In this document: in pieces, positions 1 through 5,480 of the stretch | How the letters are laid out: each line of letters opens with the position of its first letter | How positions within the stretch are numbered: position 1 is the stretch's first letter | From: Planctomycetota bacterium | Lineage (GTDB): Bacteria > Planctomycetota > Planctomycetia > Pirellulales > UBA1268 | Direction: 5' to 3' | NCBI GenBank assembly: GCA_027622795.1 | Contig: JAQBZA010000027.1 | Coordinates: forward strand, 1 to 16,165 | Length of the DNA: 16,165 nucleotides | The notes under the pieces: model-generated | The model's database searches: none | What the model was told of the DNA's origin: nothing | The model's input: only the letters and a program-made list of their open reading frames with translations | Program-made: the position numbers and the translations under genes

Positions 1-429
1 CTTGCGGGCAGCCGCAAAAAGCCCCTCGTGGTCGAGGGTGGCATGGAGCTTTCGCAGCCGTGCCTCCAGAGCGCCAGTGCCGACGGCGTGAAGCCGGTCG
101 ATCGTGAGCTGATAGGTGCCGCGGGGCGGATAGACCTCAAGCCGCCCGTGGCAGACGACTTCCAGGCCATCAGCCGGCTCGAGGGCCAACGCCTGCCGTG
201 TGCCCCGCCAGATCACCGCCCGCAGCACGGCCTCGTCATCCTTAAGGGAGAGGTAAACGTGGCCGCTGGAGGCACGAACCAGATTGGAGATTTCGCCGCT
301 CACCCAGACGTCGGAAAACCGGCTCTCGAGCTGCTCCTTGACGCGGCGGGTCACCTCCGACACGCTCATGGCCTCCGGTGGAGCCGCGTGTCGATCGTTC
401 GGCAGCGCAGTGATCGAGGCTTCGCTCAT
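1..429 (-). CDS. xseA: Exodeoxyribonuclease VII large subunit, N-terminal part (runs off the left edge)
   Basis: This is the 5' end of the large subunit of exonuclease VII, a cytoplasmic nuclease that degrades single-stranded DNA to oligonucleotides together with XseB. The 143 visible codons read on the minus strand from ATG at 427-429 to base 1 without a stop. They contain the N-terminal OB-fold signature: VSEVTRRVKEQLE, then VWVSGEISNL, SGHVYLSLKDDE and AVIWRG, followed by YPPRGTYQLTIDRL and a segment ending LDHEGLFAAARK. This order matches E. coli XseA closely. A second in-frame ATG (367-369, before SVSEVTRR) would also fit the family and would trim a poorly conserved 20-residue leader. 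The catalytic C-terminal half lies outside the window. The gene is divergent from the MFS gene and is presumably part of the stable chromosome rather than the cassette array. Confidence is high. Confidence 0.93.
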   Translation of the reverse strand, partial: MSEASITALPNDRHAAPPEAMSVSEVTRRVKEQLESRFSDVWVSGEISNLVRASSGHVYLSLKDDEAVLRAVIWRGTRQALALEPADGLEVVCHGRLEVYPPRGTYQLTIDRLHAVGTGALEARLRKLHATLDHEGLFAAARK

Positions 430-456
430 GCTGCCAAGTGTATCAGGTATTTCGTG

Positions 457-1806
457 ATGGCCGCTCATTCCGGTGACTCACCGACGACCGCTTCCGACCC
501 GCCGCGGGGAGCGCTGCTGGTCGTGTTCCTCACCGTCTTCATCGACCTGCTCGGCTTTGGCATCGTGCTGCCGGTAATGCCCCGGCAGGCCGAGCCCTAC
601 CTGCAAACACTGGGGCTGCCACCGGCCGGCATCGGCGCCATGATCGGCGTGCTGTTTTCGGTCTTCTCGCTCATGCAATTTGTCTTCAGCCCGATCTGGG
701 GTCGGCTTTCGGATCGCATCGGTCGGCGGCCGCTGCTCATCCTGAGCCTGCTCGGGTCGGTGATTTTCTACGCCCTCTATGGCTATGCCGTCACCTTCCC
801 GGAGTCGCAGGCCACCACGGCCATCACGCTGATGCTCCTTTCCCGGATCGGGGCCGGCATCGCGGGGGCGAGCGTCGGCACGGCGGCGGCCGTGATCGCC
901 GATTGCACACCGCCTGAAAAGCGGGCCCGCGGCATGGCCTTGATCGGCATCGCCTTCGGTGCGGGGTTTACGCTCGGGCCACTGATCGCCTACTTCGGTC
1001 TGGCCCTCTTTCGGCAGCAGCCATGGGGCGTGGGCGCGCTGGCGTCGCTCCTCTCCTTTGTGGCGCTCTTGATTGCCGTGTTTGTGTTTCGGGAGACCCG
1101 CCGCCCGGGAGTGCGGAACGCCAAGGAATTCGTCAGCTTCTCACGGACGGCCGCCGTGCTCGGGATTCCTGCGATCGGAGCCCTCGTGCTCACCTACTTC
1201 CTCTCGATCTTCGCCTTCGCCAACTTCGAGGCCACGCTCGCCCGGCTCACGAAGCAGTCGTTCGGCATGAGTGACGACGATAATTTTCTCGTCTTCGCCT
1301 TCATCGGTGTGGTCTTGATGATCGCCGGAGGTCTCTACCGGCCGCTCGCCAAGCGATTGCCGGAGGGGCGGCTGCTGGCCGCCGGCGTGGCCCTGATGAT
1401 CCTCGGGCTCGGCGGCCTCGGGCTGGTGGCCCTGGCGGTCCACCGGCAGGCAGTGGCAGGGAATGTGCCACAGCTGCTCGAGAACCTGTTCTTTGCGGTC
1501 TCTGCGGTCTCGGTCGTCGGCTTCGCCTTCGTCAATCCGTCGGTGTCGGCATTGCTTTCGAAGGGGGCCGATCCGGACGAGCAGGGCGAGGTGCTCGGGG
1601 TGAACCAGTCGTTCGCCTCGCTCGGCAGGATCCTTGGGCCGTTCCTCGGCTCGCTTCTCTTCTCGCTGCACGACTCACGGACGCTCCCCTTCGTGGCGGC
1701 CGTGGCGGTCTTGTGCGTGGTGGCTGCGCTGCTGCCGCGGGCCACGGCGAGCAGCGTTTCACCAGGCCATACTGCTCCAACTGGAGGCGGAGGCCCGTCC
1801 GGCTGA
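457..1806 (+). CDS. Major facilitator superfamily transporter, TetA-like drug/H+ antiporter family
   Basis: This is a 449-residue inner-membrane protein with about 12 hydrophobic segments. TM1 reads LLVVFLTVFIDLLGFGIVLP, typical of TetA/DHA1 efflux pumps. The loop after TM2 carries motif A as GRLSDRIGRRPLL (about residues 80-92), and TM5 carries the antiporter motif C region as GIAFGAGFTLGP. These indicate proton-coupled export of a small molecule; the substrate cannot be read from sequence. The open frame extends upstream to base 28, but that part is antisense to xseA, so I place the start at ATG 457 (or GTG 454, in frame). There are only 27 bp to the divergent xseA start, so the two promoters must overlap. 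The C-terminus is a Gly/Pro/Ser-rich tail that could be a run-on into array-edge sequence. The gene marks the left boundary of the cassette array. Confidence 0.88.
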   Translation: MAAHSGDSPTTASDPPRGALLVVFLTVFIDLLGFGIVLPVMPRQAEPYLQTLGLPPAGIGAMIGVLFSVFSLMQFVFSPIWGRLSDRIGRRPLLILSLLGSVIFYALYGYAVTFPESQATTAITLMLLSRIGAGIAGASVGTAAAVIADCTPPEKRARGMALIGIAFGAGFTLGPLIAYFGLALFRQQPWGVGALASLLSFVALLIAVFVFRETRRPGVRNAKEFVSFSRTAAVLGIPAIGALVLTYFLSIFAFANFEATLARLTKQSFGMSDDDNFLVFAFIGVVLMIAGGLYRPLAKRLPEGRLLAAGVALMILGLGGLGLVALAVHRQAVAGNVPQLLENLFFAVSAVSVVGFAFVNPSVSALLSKGADPDEQGEVLGVNQSFASLGRILGPFLGSLLFSLHDSRTLPFVAAVAVLCVVAALLPRATASSVSPGHTAPTGGGGPSG

Positions 1807-1846
1807 TGCCGCAAGTGGCAAGTGGCACAATGCGAAAGAAAAGCCA

Positions 1847-1984
1847 CGCAACAGACCAGACGGCCCCGCACTTCTTAAAACGCAAGGAGGGATGCCGAGG
1901 GTCTCACTGCCAAAGGCGATATGCAGCACGGGCCCTGCGTTTGATATCCGGCGGAAGCCCGCGATACGCAGACGAGAAGTCACT
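1847..1984 (-). pseudogene. Degenerate RelE/HigB-type toxin remnant
   Basis: In one minus-strand frame the translation reads SDFSSAYRGLPPDIKRRARA, then AYRLWQ, then a TGA at 1904-1906, then DPRHPSLRFKK and AVWSV. Continuous across the stop, this is the signature of a RelE/HigB-like toxin family (pattern ...YRxLPxxIxxxAxxAYxLWxxDPxHPSLxFKxV...). A single CGA-to-TGA change would explain the stop. After AVWSV (about base 1847) the similarity ends and the frame runs into unrelated sequence near the MFS gene, so the 3' end is missing too. No start codon in this frame overlaps the upstream antitoxin-like stop, so a frameshift at the 5' end is also possible. What I see is the split reading frame; inactivity is inferred. 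Confidence 0.65.
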
Positions 1985-2183
1985 CGCTGTGGATGACTTC
2001 GCCAAGCGGCTTCGTCCTTCCCTCGGCGATATTGCGGCGAACGCGATCGAGAACACGCTGCATCCGGCCACCCGGCAGGGAATCACTCGCGATCTCTTCA
2101 TCCGACGCATCGACTTGGCCGAGTTGGAAGTCAGCGCGCCGAGCCAGAAGTTTCTCGCGCTCGCTCAGCAGAAGCGACTTCAC
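1980..2183 (-). CDS. Small antitoxin-like protein upstream of the broken toxin
   Basis: This 67-codon frame starts at GTG (2181-2183), only a few bases inside the cassette boundary at 2190-2196, and has no evident ribosome binding site. It is charged and ends in RVRRNIAEGRTKPLGEVIHS plus Glu, a tail resembling small antitoxins that lie directly before RelE/ParE toxins. Its stop overlaps the beginning of the toxin-like frame, the usual arrangement of type II modules. I cannot assign it to a named family. With a broken partner it may be a relic or a solitary antitoxin. Alternatively it is a chance frame; its position and downstream partner are the main support. Confidence 0.45.
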   Translation of the reverse strand: MKSLLLSEREKLLARRADFQLGQVDASDEEIASDSLPGGRMQRVLDRVRRNIAEGRTKPLGEVIHSE

Positions 2184-2189
2184 TTAATC

Positions 2190-2280
2190 GGTGAACGACG
2201 ACGAGAACGGGGCCACCGCCAAACAAACATGATTTCAGAACCCGCGTCATCGGCAACTCCCGTTCACCGCTTGGTTCTGT
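2190..2280 (-). repeat. attC site 1 (own site of the GNAT cassette)
   Basis: Outer cores are GGTGAAC (2190-2196) and GTTCTGT (2274-2280). The inner arms GAACGGG and CCCGTTC lie 8 bases in from each core, with the extra T on the right arm. The centre contains TGATTTCAGAACCCG, shared with attC 14 at 15797. This is the last attC before the array edge. Confidence 0.75.
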
Positions 2281-2303
2281 GCATTTACTCTTGACTCGAT
2301 ACC

Positions 2304-2840
2304 TCACCAGTACACTGGATTATTGAAAGCGGCCACGCAAGTGCATTTGCCAGACAGAGATTCAAGGGAGTTGTGAACGAGGGATTGGCCAAGCCATCCT
2401 TCTGGCTGCGAAAGCTCATACGGCGGCTTTATGATCGTGGATGATATCTGGCGAAAACCAACCTTCCGATAGAACGCCGGGTCTCCGTATGTAAGAACAG
2501 CGTTGACACCGCGATCTGTTAGCTCTGCCAATCCATGGTTTATCAGAGCCTGTCCTATCCCTTCTCGCTGTTGGTCGCTGCTCACAGCGATGGGAGCAAG
2601 AATGAATGCTTCCATGTCCGTGCCGAAGTCGAGCCTGGTGAAAAACACTGAGCCAACTACGCGACCATCGGCATCGGCGACGTAATTAAACAGGTCACGC
2701 TCGTGGCTGGTGTCGAGCAGGTCTGCGGCCAACGTGGCAATCAACTCGCCCTCGGCTTCCCCTTCCGAACAAGCAAACACAGATCTGAAGAGTTGCACGA
2801 TGGCAGTACCGTCGTCTGCATTGAAGTGCCTGAAATTCAC
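2304..2840 (-). CDS. GNAT-family N-acetyltransferase
   Basis: This 178-residue cytoplasmic protein is predicted to transfer an acetyl group from acetyl-CoA to an unknown amine. It follows the GNAT fold. There is an N-terminal FRHFNADDGTAIVQLFRSVF segment, then FNYVADADGRVVGSVFFTRL (strands 2-3), then ILAPIAVSSDQQREGIGQAL, where QQREGIGQAL is the acetyl-CoA pyrophosphate-binding loop (QxxGxG/A type), then VLTYGDPAFYRKVGFR, the typical YxxxGF end. It resembles YhbS-like acetyltransferases. The start is GTG (2838-2840) preceded by GAGG at good spacing, and lies only about 17 bp from the cassette boundary. Its single-gene cassette spans about 2196-2862. Base composition is visibly lower in GC than the MFS gene. 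The substrate is unknown; acetyltransferases are common integron cargo. Confidence 0.88.
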   Translation of the reverse strand: MNFRHFNADDGTAIVQLFRSVFACSEGEAEGELIATLAADLLDTSHERDLFNYVADADGRVVGSVFFTRLDFGTDMEAFILAPIAVSSDQQREGIGQALINHGLAELTDRGVNAVLTYGDPAFYRKVGFRQISSTIIKPPYELSQPEGWLGQSLVHNSLESLSGKCTCVAAFNNPVYW

Positions 2841-2856
2841 GGATCCTCAAGATCGT

Positions 2857-2945
2857 ACAGAACGAAAAAGTGGAGCAACTCGTAACCAACACGCTCACCA
2901 TACCGCAGGACGCCGTCGCGAGCCTGCTTCAACGCCTGGTTCGGC
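2857..2945 (-). repeat. attC site 2 (own site of the PhnZ-like cassette)
   Basis: Cores are ACAGAAC (2857-2863) and GTTCGGC (2939-2945). It belongs to the AAAAAGT-GAGCA subgroup with sites 4, 6 and 11, but the inner arms have drifted (GAGCAACTCG against CGAGCCTGCTTC), giving extra mismatches in the stem. Confidence 0.82.
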
Positions 2946-2966
2946 GGCTTGATCTTCCCACCAAAA

Positions 2967-3524
2967 CTACGCTTCTGATAGCGCAGCCACAAGATACTTC
3001 CGAAAGTAGGCGTAGGAAGGTGTTTCAAGTCCCTCGACTTTGGCGCGGTCGTCGTACTCGCGGACGGTGGCGGCAATAGCGAAATAGGGCTCGCGCTCAA
3101 ATGCCGCGACCTCCTCATGGCTCATTGGGCCGCCTTGCAGTTCGAGGCTCTTGGCCGAGGCTGGCGAAAGTAATTCCCGGTAGCCGGGACGGGTGGCGGC
3201 GAGGTAGCGTTTCGCCGCGACATGGAGACGGACTGTGTCGGTTACCGTCGGTTTAAACGCGTGTTCAAGGAACCGGGCTGCTGTCTCCTCGTGTCGGTCG
3301 TTGACATTCTTGTCAAGATAATCTTCACCGTGGCGGTGGAGGAAGTGCCCCACATCGTGGAGCATGGCCGCGGCAATCACGCTGGCTGGATGCCCATCCT
3401 TCTCCGCCTGCCACGCGCTCTGGAGTGCATGTTGCAGCTGCGTTACGGACTCGCCGTGATACTCGCTATCACCACGCTCTAAAAATAGCGAATCGATCTT
3501 CGCCAGCACTTGTGTCGGTGTCAT
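2967..3524 (-). CDS. HD-domain protein of the PhnZ/TmpB type, probable di-iron oxygenase
   Basis: This 185-residue protein carries an HD-domain metal site. Visible ligands are His32 (in QLQHALQ), His56-Asp57 with His60 (MLHDVGH), His78 (DRHEE), His101 (RLHVAAKRY) and Asp158 or Asp159 (REYDDR). The N-terminal EYHGESVTQL segment places Tyr22 and Glu25 as in PhnZ/TmpB, which cleave organophosphonates oxidatively at a mixed-valent di-iron centre rather than hydrolysing phosphate esters. Ligand spacing follows PhnZ almost exactly as I remember it. So oxidation of a 1-hydroxy-phosphonate is the best family guess; other HD hydrolase activities remain possible. The start ATG (3522-3524) follows GGGGGGAG at 6-bp spacing. 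It is the only gene of its cassette (about 2863-3556). No phosphonate uptake or PhnY-like partner is visible nearby, so it would act with functions encoded elsewhere. Confidence 0.82.
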   Translation of the reverse strand: MTPTQVLAKIDSLFLERGDSEYHGESVTQLQHALQSAWQAEKDGHPASVIAAAMLHDVGHFLHRHGEDYLDKNVNDRHEETAARFLEHAFKPTVTDTVRLHVAAKRYLAATRPGYRELLSPASAKSLELQGGPMSHEEVAAFEREPYFAIAATVREYDDRAKVEGLETPSYAYFRKYLVAALSEA

Positions 3525-3550
3525 GAACGCTCCCCCCTCTACTCTCCGCC

Positions 3551-3642
3551 ACCGAATGCTGAAGCTGATCAGCGGCTCGCGACCAATCGCTCAGCCACAA
3601 CGCTTGGCTTCATCGCGAGTCCGCTGCATCGCTTGGTTCTGG
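3551..3642 (-). repeat. attC site 3 with a degenerate crossover core (own site of the DUF4160/DUF2442 cassette)
   Basis: The right core is GTTCTGG (3636-3642). Inner arms CAGCGG-CTCGCGA and TCGCGAG-T-CCGCTG are perfect, with the extra T on the right. The left core reads ACCGAAT instead of RCCGAAC, and its spacer to the arm is 12 bases instead of 9. The minus-strand crossover triplet GTT is thus ATT. Confidence 0.8.
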
Positions 3643-3935
3643 ACGCCCTCGGACTCCCATGACCTCGCACGCTCTTCCATGGCGGGGAGCAGGTCAGGCC
3701 AATCATGAAGAGTAGCCGGATCAAAATCGGCGCCGTTCGGCCACACTAGGGTATGGACCTCCGGATCCAGCCGAACCTGGTCGAAGAGATTCGGATCGCG
3801 GAGAGGGCCATACAGAGATCCGGCCAGTACCGGCCGGAAATCGATTTCACGTACCAAGCCATCACGGAATGCGATTCGCAGGCGATGCGGACCCACAACC
3901 TGGAAATCGGTGACGCGATGAAGAGCGTGAATCAT
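3591..3935 (-). CDS. DUF2442-family protein, partner of the upstream DUF4160 protein
   Basis: This 114-residue protein has a DUF2442-type core: HALHRVTDFQVVGPHRLRI, then FRDGLVREIDFRPVL, then GPLRDPNLFDQVRLDPEVHT and LVWPNGADFDPATLHDW, the conserved 'WPNGADFDPxxLH' ending. Family members are small proteins nearly always encoded next to DUF4160 proteins and suspected to form a toxin-antitoxin or regulatory pair; the biochemical role is not established. The ATG (3933-3935) is preceded by AGGTG. The DUF4160 gene ends only 8 bp upstream, so the two are one transcript. The last 16 or so residues (NQAMQRTRDEAKRCG) are encoded by attC site 3: the frame runs through half of the recombination site before stopping at 3591. 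Confidence 0.85.
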   Translation of the reverse strand: MIHALHRVTDFQVVGPHRLRIAFRDGLVREIDFRPVLAGSLYGPLRDPNLFDQVRLDPEVHTLVWPNGADFDPATLHDWPDLLPAMEERARSWESEGVQNQAMQRTRDEAKRCG

Positions 3936-3943
3936 GTCGGCAC

Positions 3944-4210
3944 CTACGGAAGCGGGTCAATCGGCAGGGGTTCTGATCCGGCCTGCAACCGGCCCCAGTC
4001 GGCAACCAACTCCGACTGATGCAACTCGGCCCAAGCTTCCACCAGTCTAGCTTGTCGCCGGGGCAGGCTCCCAGCGAGCAACTCTATGGGGTCCAGGCCG
4101 TACACGGCCTCATCGTCGCCATGATAGGCGTGAAAATGGGGTGAGTGGTGCGGCCCCAGTTCGCAATACATGCGGATGATGATTCCGTAAAAGCGACTGA
4201 GTTCAGGCAT
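3944..4210 (-). CDS. DUF4160-family protein
   Basis: This 88-residue protein shows the DUF4160 pattern: MPELSRFYGIIIRMYCEL, then HHSPHFHAYHGDDEAVYGLD (the conserved H-x-PHFHA-Y-x-GD/E core), then GSLPRRQARLVEAWAELHQSEL and DWGRLQAG. Genes of this family are commonly found directly before DUF2442, as here, and the pair has been proposed to be a type II toxin-antitoxin-like module. The conserved histidines could bind metal or act catalytically, but no reaction is established. The start ATG lies at 4208-4210, about 55 bp from the cassette edge, with no convincing ribosome binding site. The two genes occupy one cassette (about 3557-4269). Confidence 0.86.
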   Translation of the reverse strand: MPELSRFYGIIIRMYCELGPHHSPHFHAYHGDDEAVYGLDPIELLAGSLPRRQARLVEAWAELHQSELVADWGRLQAGSEPLPIDPLP

Positions 4211-4263
4211 GGCTACGTTGACCGGGCTTTAGAGACAGCCCCTCCGACATCGCGAATCAATGT

Positions 4264-4352
4264 CCCGAACGAAAAAGTTGAGCAGCTCGCGGCCGACCGG
4301 CTCACCATGCCGCAGGACGCTATCGCGAGTCTGCTCCAACGCTTGGTTAGGC
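4264..4352 (-). repeat. attC site 4 (own site of the Doc cassette)
   Basis: Cores are CCCGAAC (4264-4270) and GTTAGGC (4346-4352); the latter fits the classical GTTRRRY consensus exactly. Arms are GAGCAG-CTCGCG and CGCGAG-T-CTGCTC. It is one of the clearest sites and almost identical to sites 6 and 11 over the left arm (AACGAAAAAGTTGAGCAGCT). Confidence 0.92.
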
Positions 4353-4739
4353 ATCGTATGGGCTCATTCTCGACCGAACCCATCCCGCAAACTCTTCACG
4401 ACTCAACTCGCCAGCGGCAAGTCGGATAATGACGCTCTCTTGCTCATCAACTTCGGCAATGAGCTCCTGCCCATTGAGGATCAGAAACATTTCCACAGCC
4501 AGATGACCAACTCGCTTGTTGCCGTCAAGGAACGGATGATTGCAAACCAGCGAGAACCCCAAGGCCGCAGCCTTCGTTGGCAGGCATGGATATAGTTCTC
4601 GCCCACCGAACGTCATTTGGGGCTGAACGACTGCCGACTCAAGCCCTCCGAGATCGCGCACGCCATCCAGGCCGCCAGTCTGTTGCAGGGCGAGACGATG
4701 AAGCTCCAACACCTCCTCGAGCGACAAATACCGAATCAT
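4347..4739 (-). CDS. doc: Doc-type death-on-curing toxin (Fic superfamily)
   Basis: This 130-residue toxin has the Doc/Fic core NHPFLDGNKRVGH (residues 67-79), with catalytic His68, Asp72, Asn74, Lys75 and Arg76. It also has the Doc-typical N-terminal block YLSLEEVLELHRLALQQTGG and GVRDLGGLESAVVQPQ. Doc of phage P1 phosphorylates elongation factor EF-Tu and stops translation; Fic relatives transfer AMP. The HPFxDGNKR variant and the roughly 130-aa length point to Doc. The ATG (4737-4739) overlaps the antitoxin stop by four bases (ATGA), so the two are co-translated. The C-terminal residues lie within or at the edge of attC site 4, and the stop at 4347 sits in the attC core GTTAGGC. The module has its own cassette and probably its own promoter in 4934-5075, though I could not define one. 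Confidence 0.92.
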   Translation of the reverse strand: MIRYLSLEEVLELHRLALQQTGGLDGVRDLGGLESAVVQPQMTFGGRELYPCLPTKAAALGFSLVCNHPFLDGNKRVGHLAVEMFLILNGQELIAEVDEQESVIIRLAAGELSREEFAGWVRSRMSPYDA

Positions 4740-4933
4740 GCCAGCCGCCGATACAGCTCAGCATTCTTCTGGAGCAGATAATCCGAAGCCTTCTGAAAAT
4801 GCTCATCGGGGCGATCGAGCAGTTGCTCAACGCGACGCCGCAGAAACTCCTCCGGAGGCAAGCCAACCTCATCGGCCCAGAGCCGTAGCTGGGCAGCTCG
4901 CTCATCAGACAGCGGAATCGTGATTGTCGTCAT
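4736..4933 (-). CDS. Antitoxin of the Doc module, ribbon-helix-helix-like
   Basis: This 65-residue protein begins MTTITIPLSDERAAQLRLWA. A short beta strand (TTITIPL) followed by two helices is the layout of a ribbon-helix-helix DNA-binding antitoxin. The region after it (DEVGLPPEEFLRRRVEQLL) completes the fold, and the C-terminal segment (DRPDEHFQKASDYLLQKNAE) would be the toxin-binding tail. I take the ATG at 4931-4933 rather than the open frame back to 4969, because only the shorter form starts directly with the DNA-binding strand. The stop overlaps the Doc start. By analogy with other modules it should neutralise Doc and repress its own promoter. The family name is uncertain; it is not obviously Phd. 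Confidence 0.82.
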   Translation of the reverse strand: MTTITIPLSDERAAQLRLWADEVGLPPEEFLRRRVEQLLDRPDEHFQKASDYLLQKNAELYRRLA

Positions 4934-5075
4934 GGGGCACCGCACTGGGGAGAGACAGAAACGCCGCAAGCTGCGGCCACAAGCATTCTATCGACGGGGC
5001 GACGGGCTGGGTATGCGAGGCGACCAAAGCCTTGACGGTACGCCACAACGGCTCTGGCTCTGGGCTTCTTGTATT

Positions 5076-5163
5076 GCCGAACGCTCGCGATCAGCGGCTC
5101 GCGACCCTCGACATTCTATCAGGACCGACTTGATCGGGAGTCCGCTGCAGCGCCTGGTTCGGC
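5076..5163 (-). repeat. attC site 5 (own site of the large sulfatase cassette)
   Basis: Cores are GCCGAAC (5076-5082) and GTTCGGC (5157-5163). Arms are CAGCGG-CTC and GAG-T-CCGCTG. It is related to sites 3 and 7 (shared GATCAGC and TCGCGACC elements). Confidence 0.88.
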
Positions 5164-5410
5164 GATCTTGCTGCACCCGCCGCATGCTCTCGTCCCGCGT
5201 CGGGCCGCTCATGAACCCGCCGATGCCAGGGTCCGGGAACCCGGCTCGCAGATACCGCACCACGGCCTCGATCGCCACCGACGTGCCGTTCCACGCCCGG
5301 TCGTCGATGGACACCACGAAGATGTTGGGCTTGTCCGCCGCCGCGGTCCGCCCCGCGACCATGAACAGGAAACCGCAGACCGCGCGGTGGCGTAGAGTGA
5401 GAGCAGGCAC
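5164..5410 (-). pseudogene. Sulfatase-like N-terminal fragment (secreted) at the end of the cassette
   Basis: A GTG at 5408-5410 opens a frame with a hydrophobic leader (HRAVCGFLFMVAGRTAAA), followed by DKPNIFVVSIDDRAWNGTSV. This looks like the start of a sulfatase: PNIxxxxxDD provides two calcium-binding Asp residues, and AWNGTSV occurs in some arylsulfatases. The rest (YLRAGFPDPGIGG and so on) does not continue as a sulfatase, no CxPxR motif follows, and the frame runs straight into attC 5 and out to base 4988. The simplest reading is a sulfatase gene truncated or internally deleted when the cassette end formed. It could instead be a small secreted protein of unknown family. No good ribosome binding site precedes the GTG. 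Confidence 0.45.
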
Positions 5411-5480
5411 GAGGAATCACCCGGTCGGTTCGGGGATCAGGCCCGTGTCGCTGGCGCGGCGGCCTGCCGACTCCGATCCG

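Noticed and set aside
28..456. Upstream extension of the MFS reading frame by 143 residues
   Set aside because: This stretch is the antisense of the xseA N-terminus and has no transporter character; the MFS sequence begins at 457.
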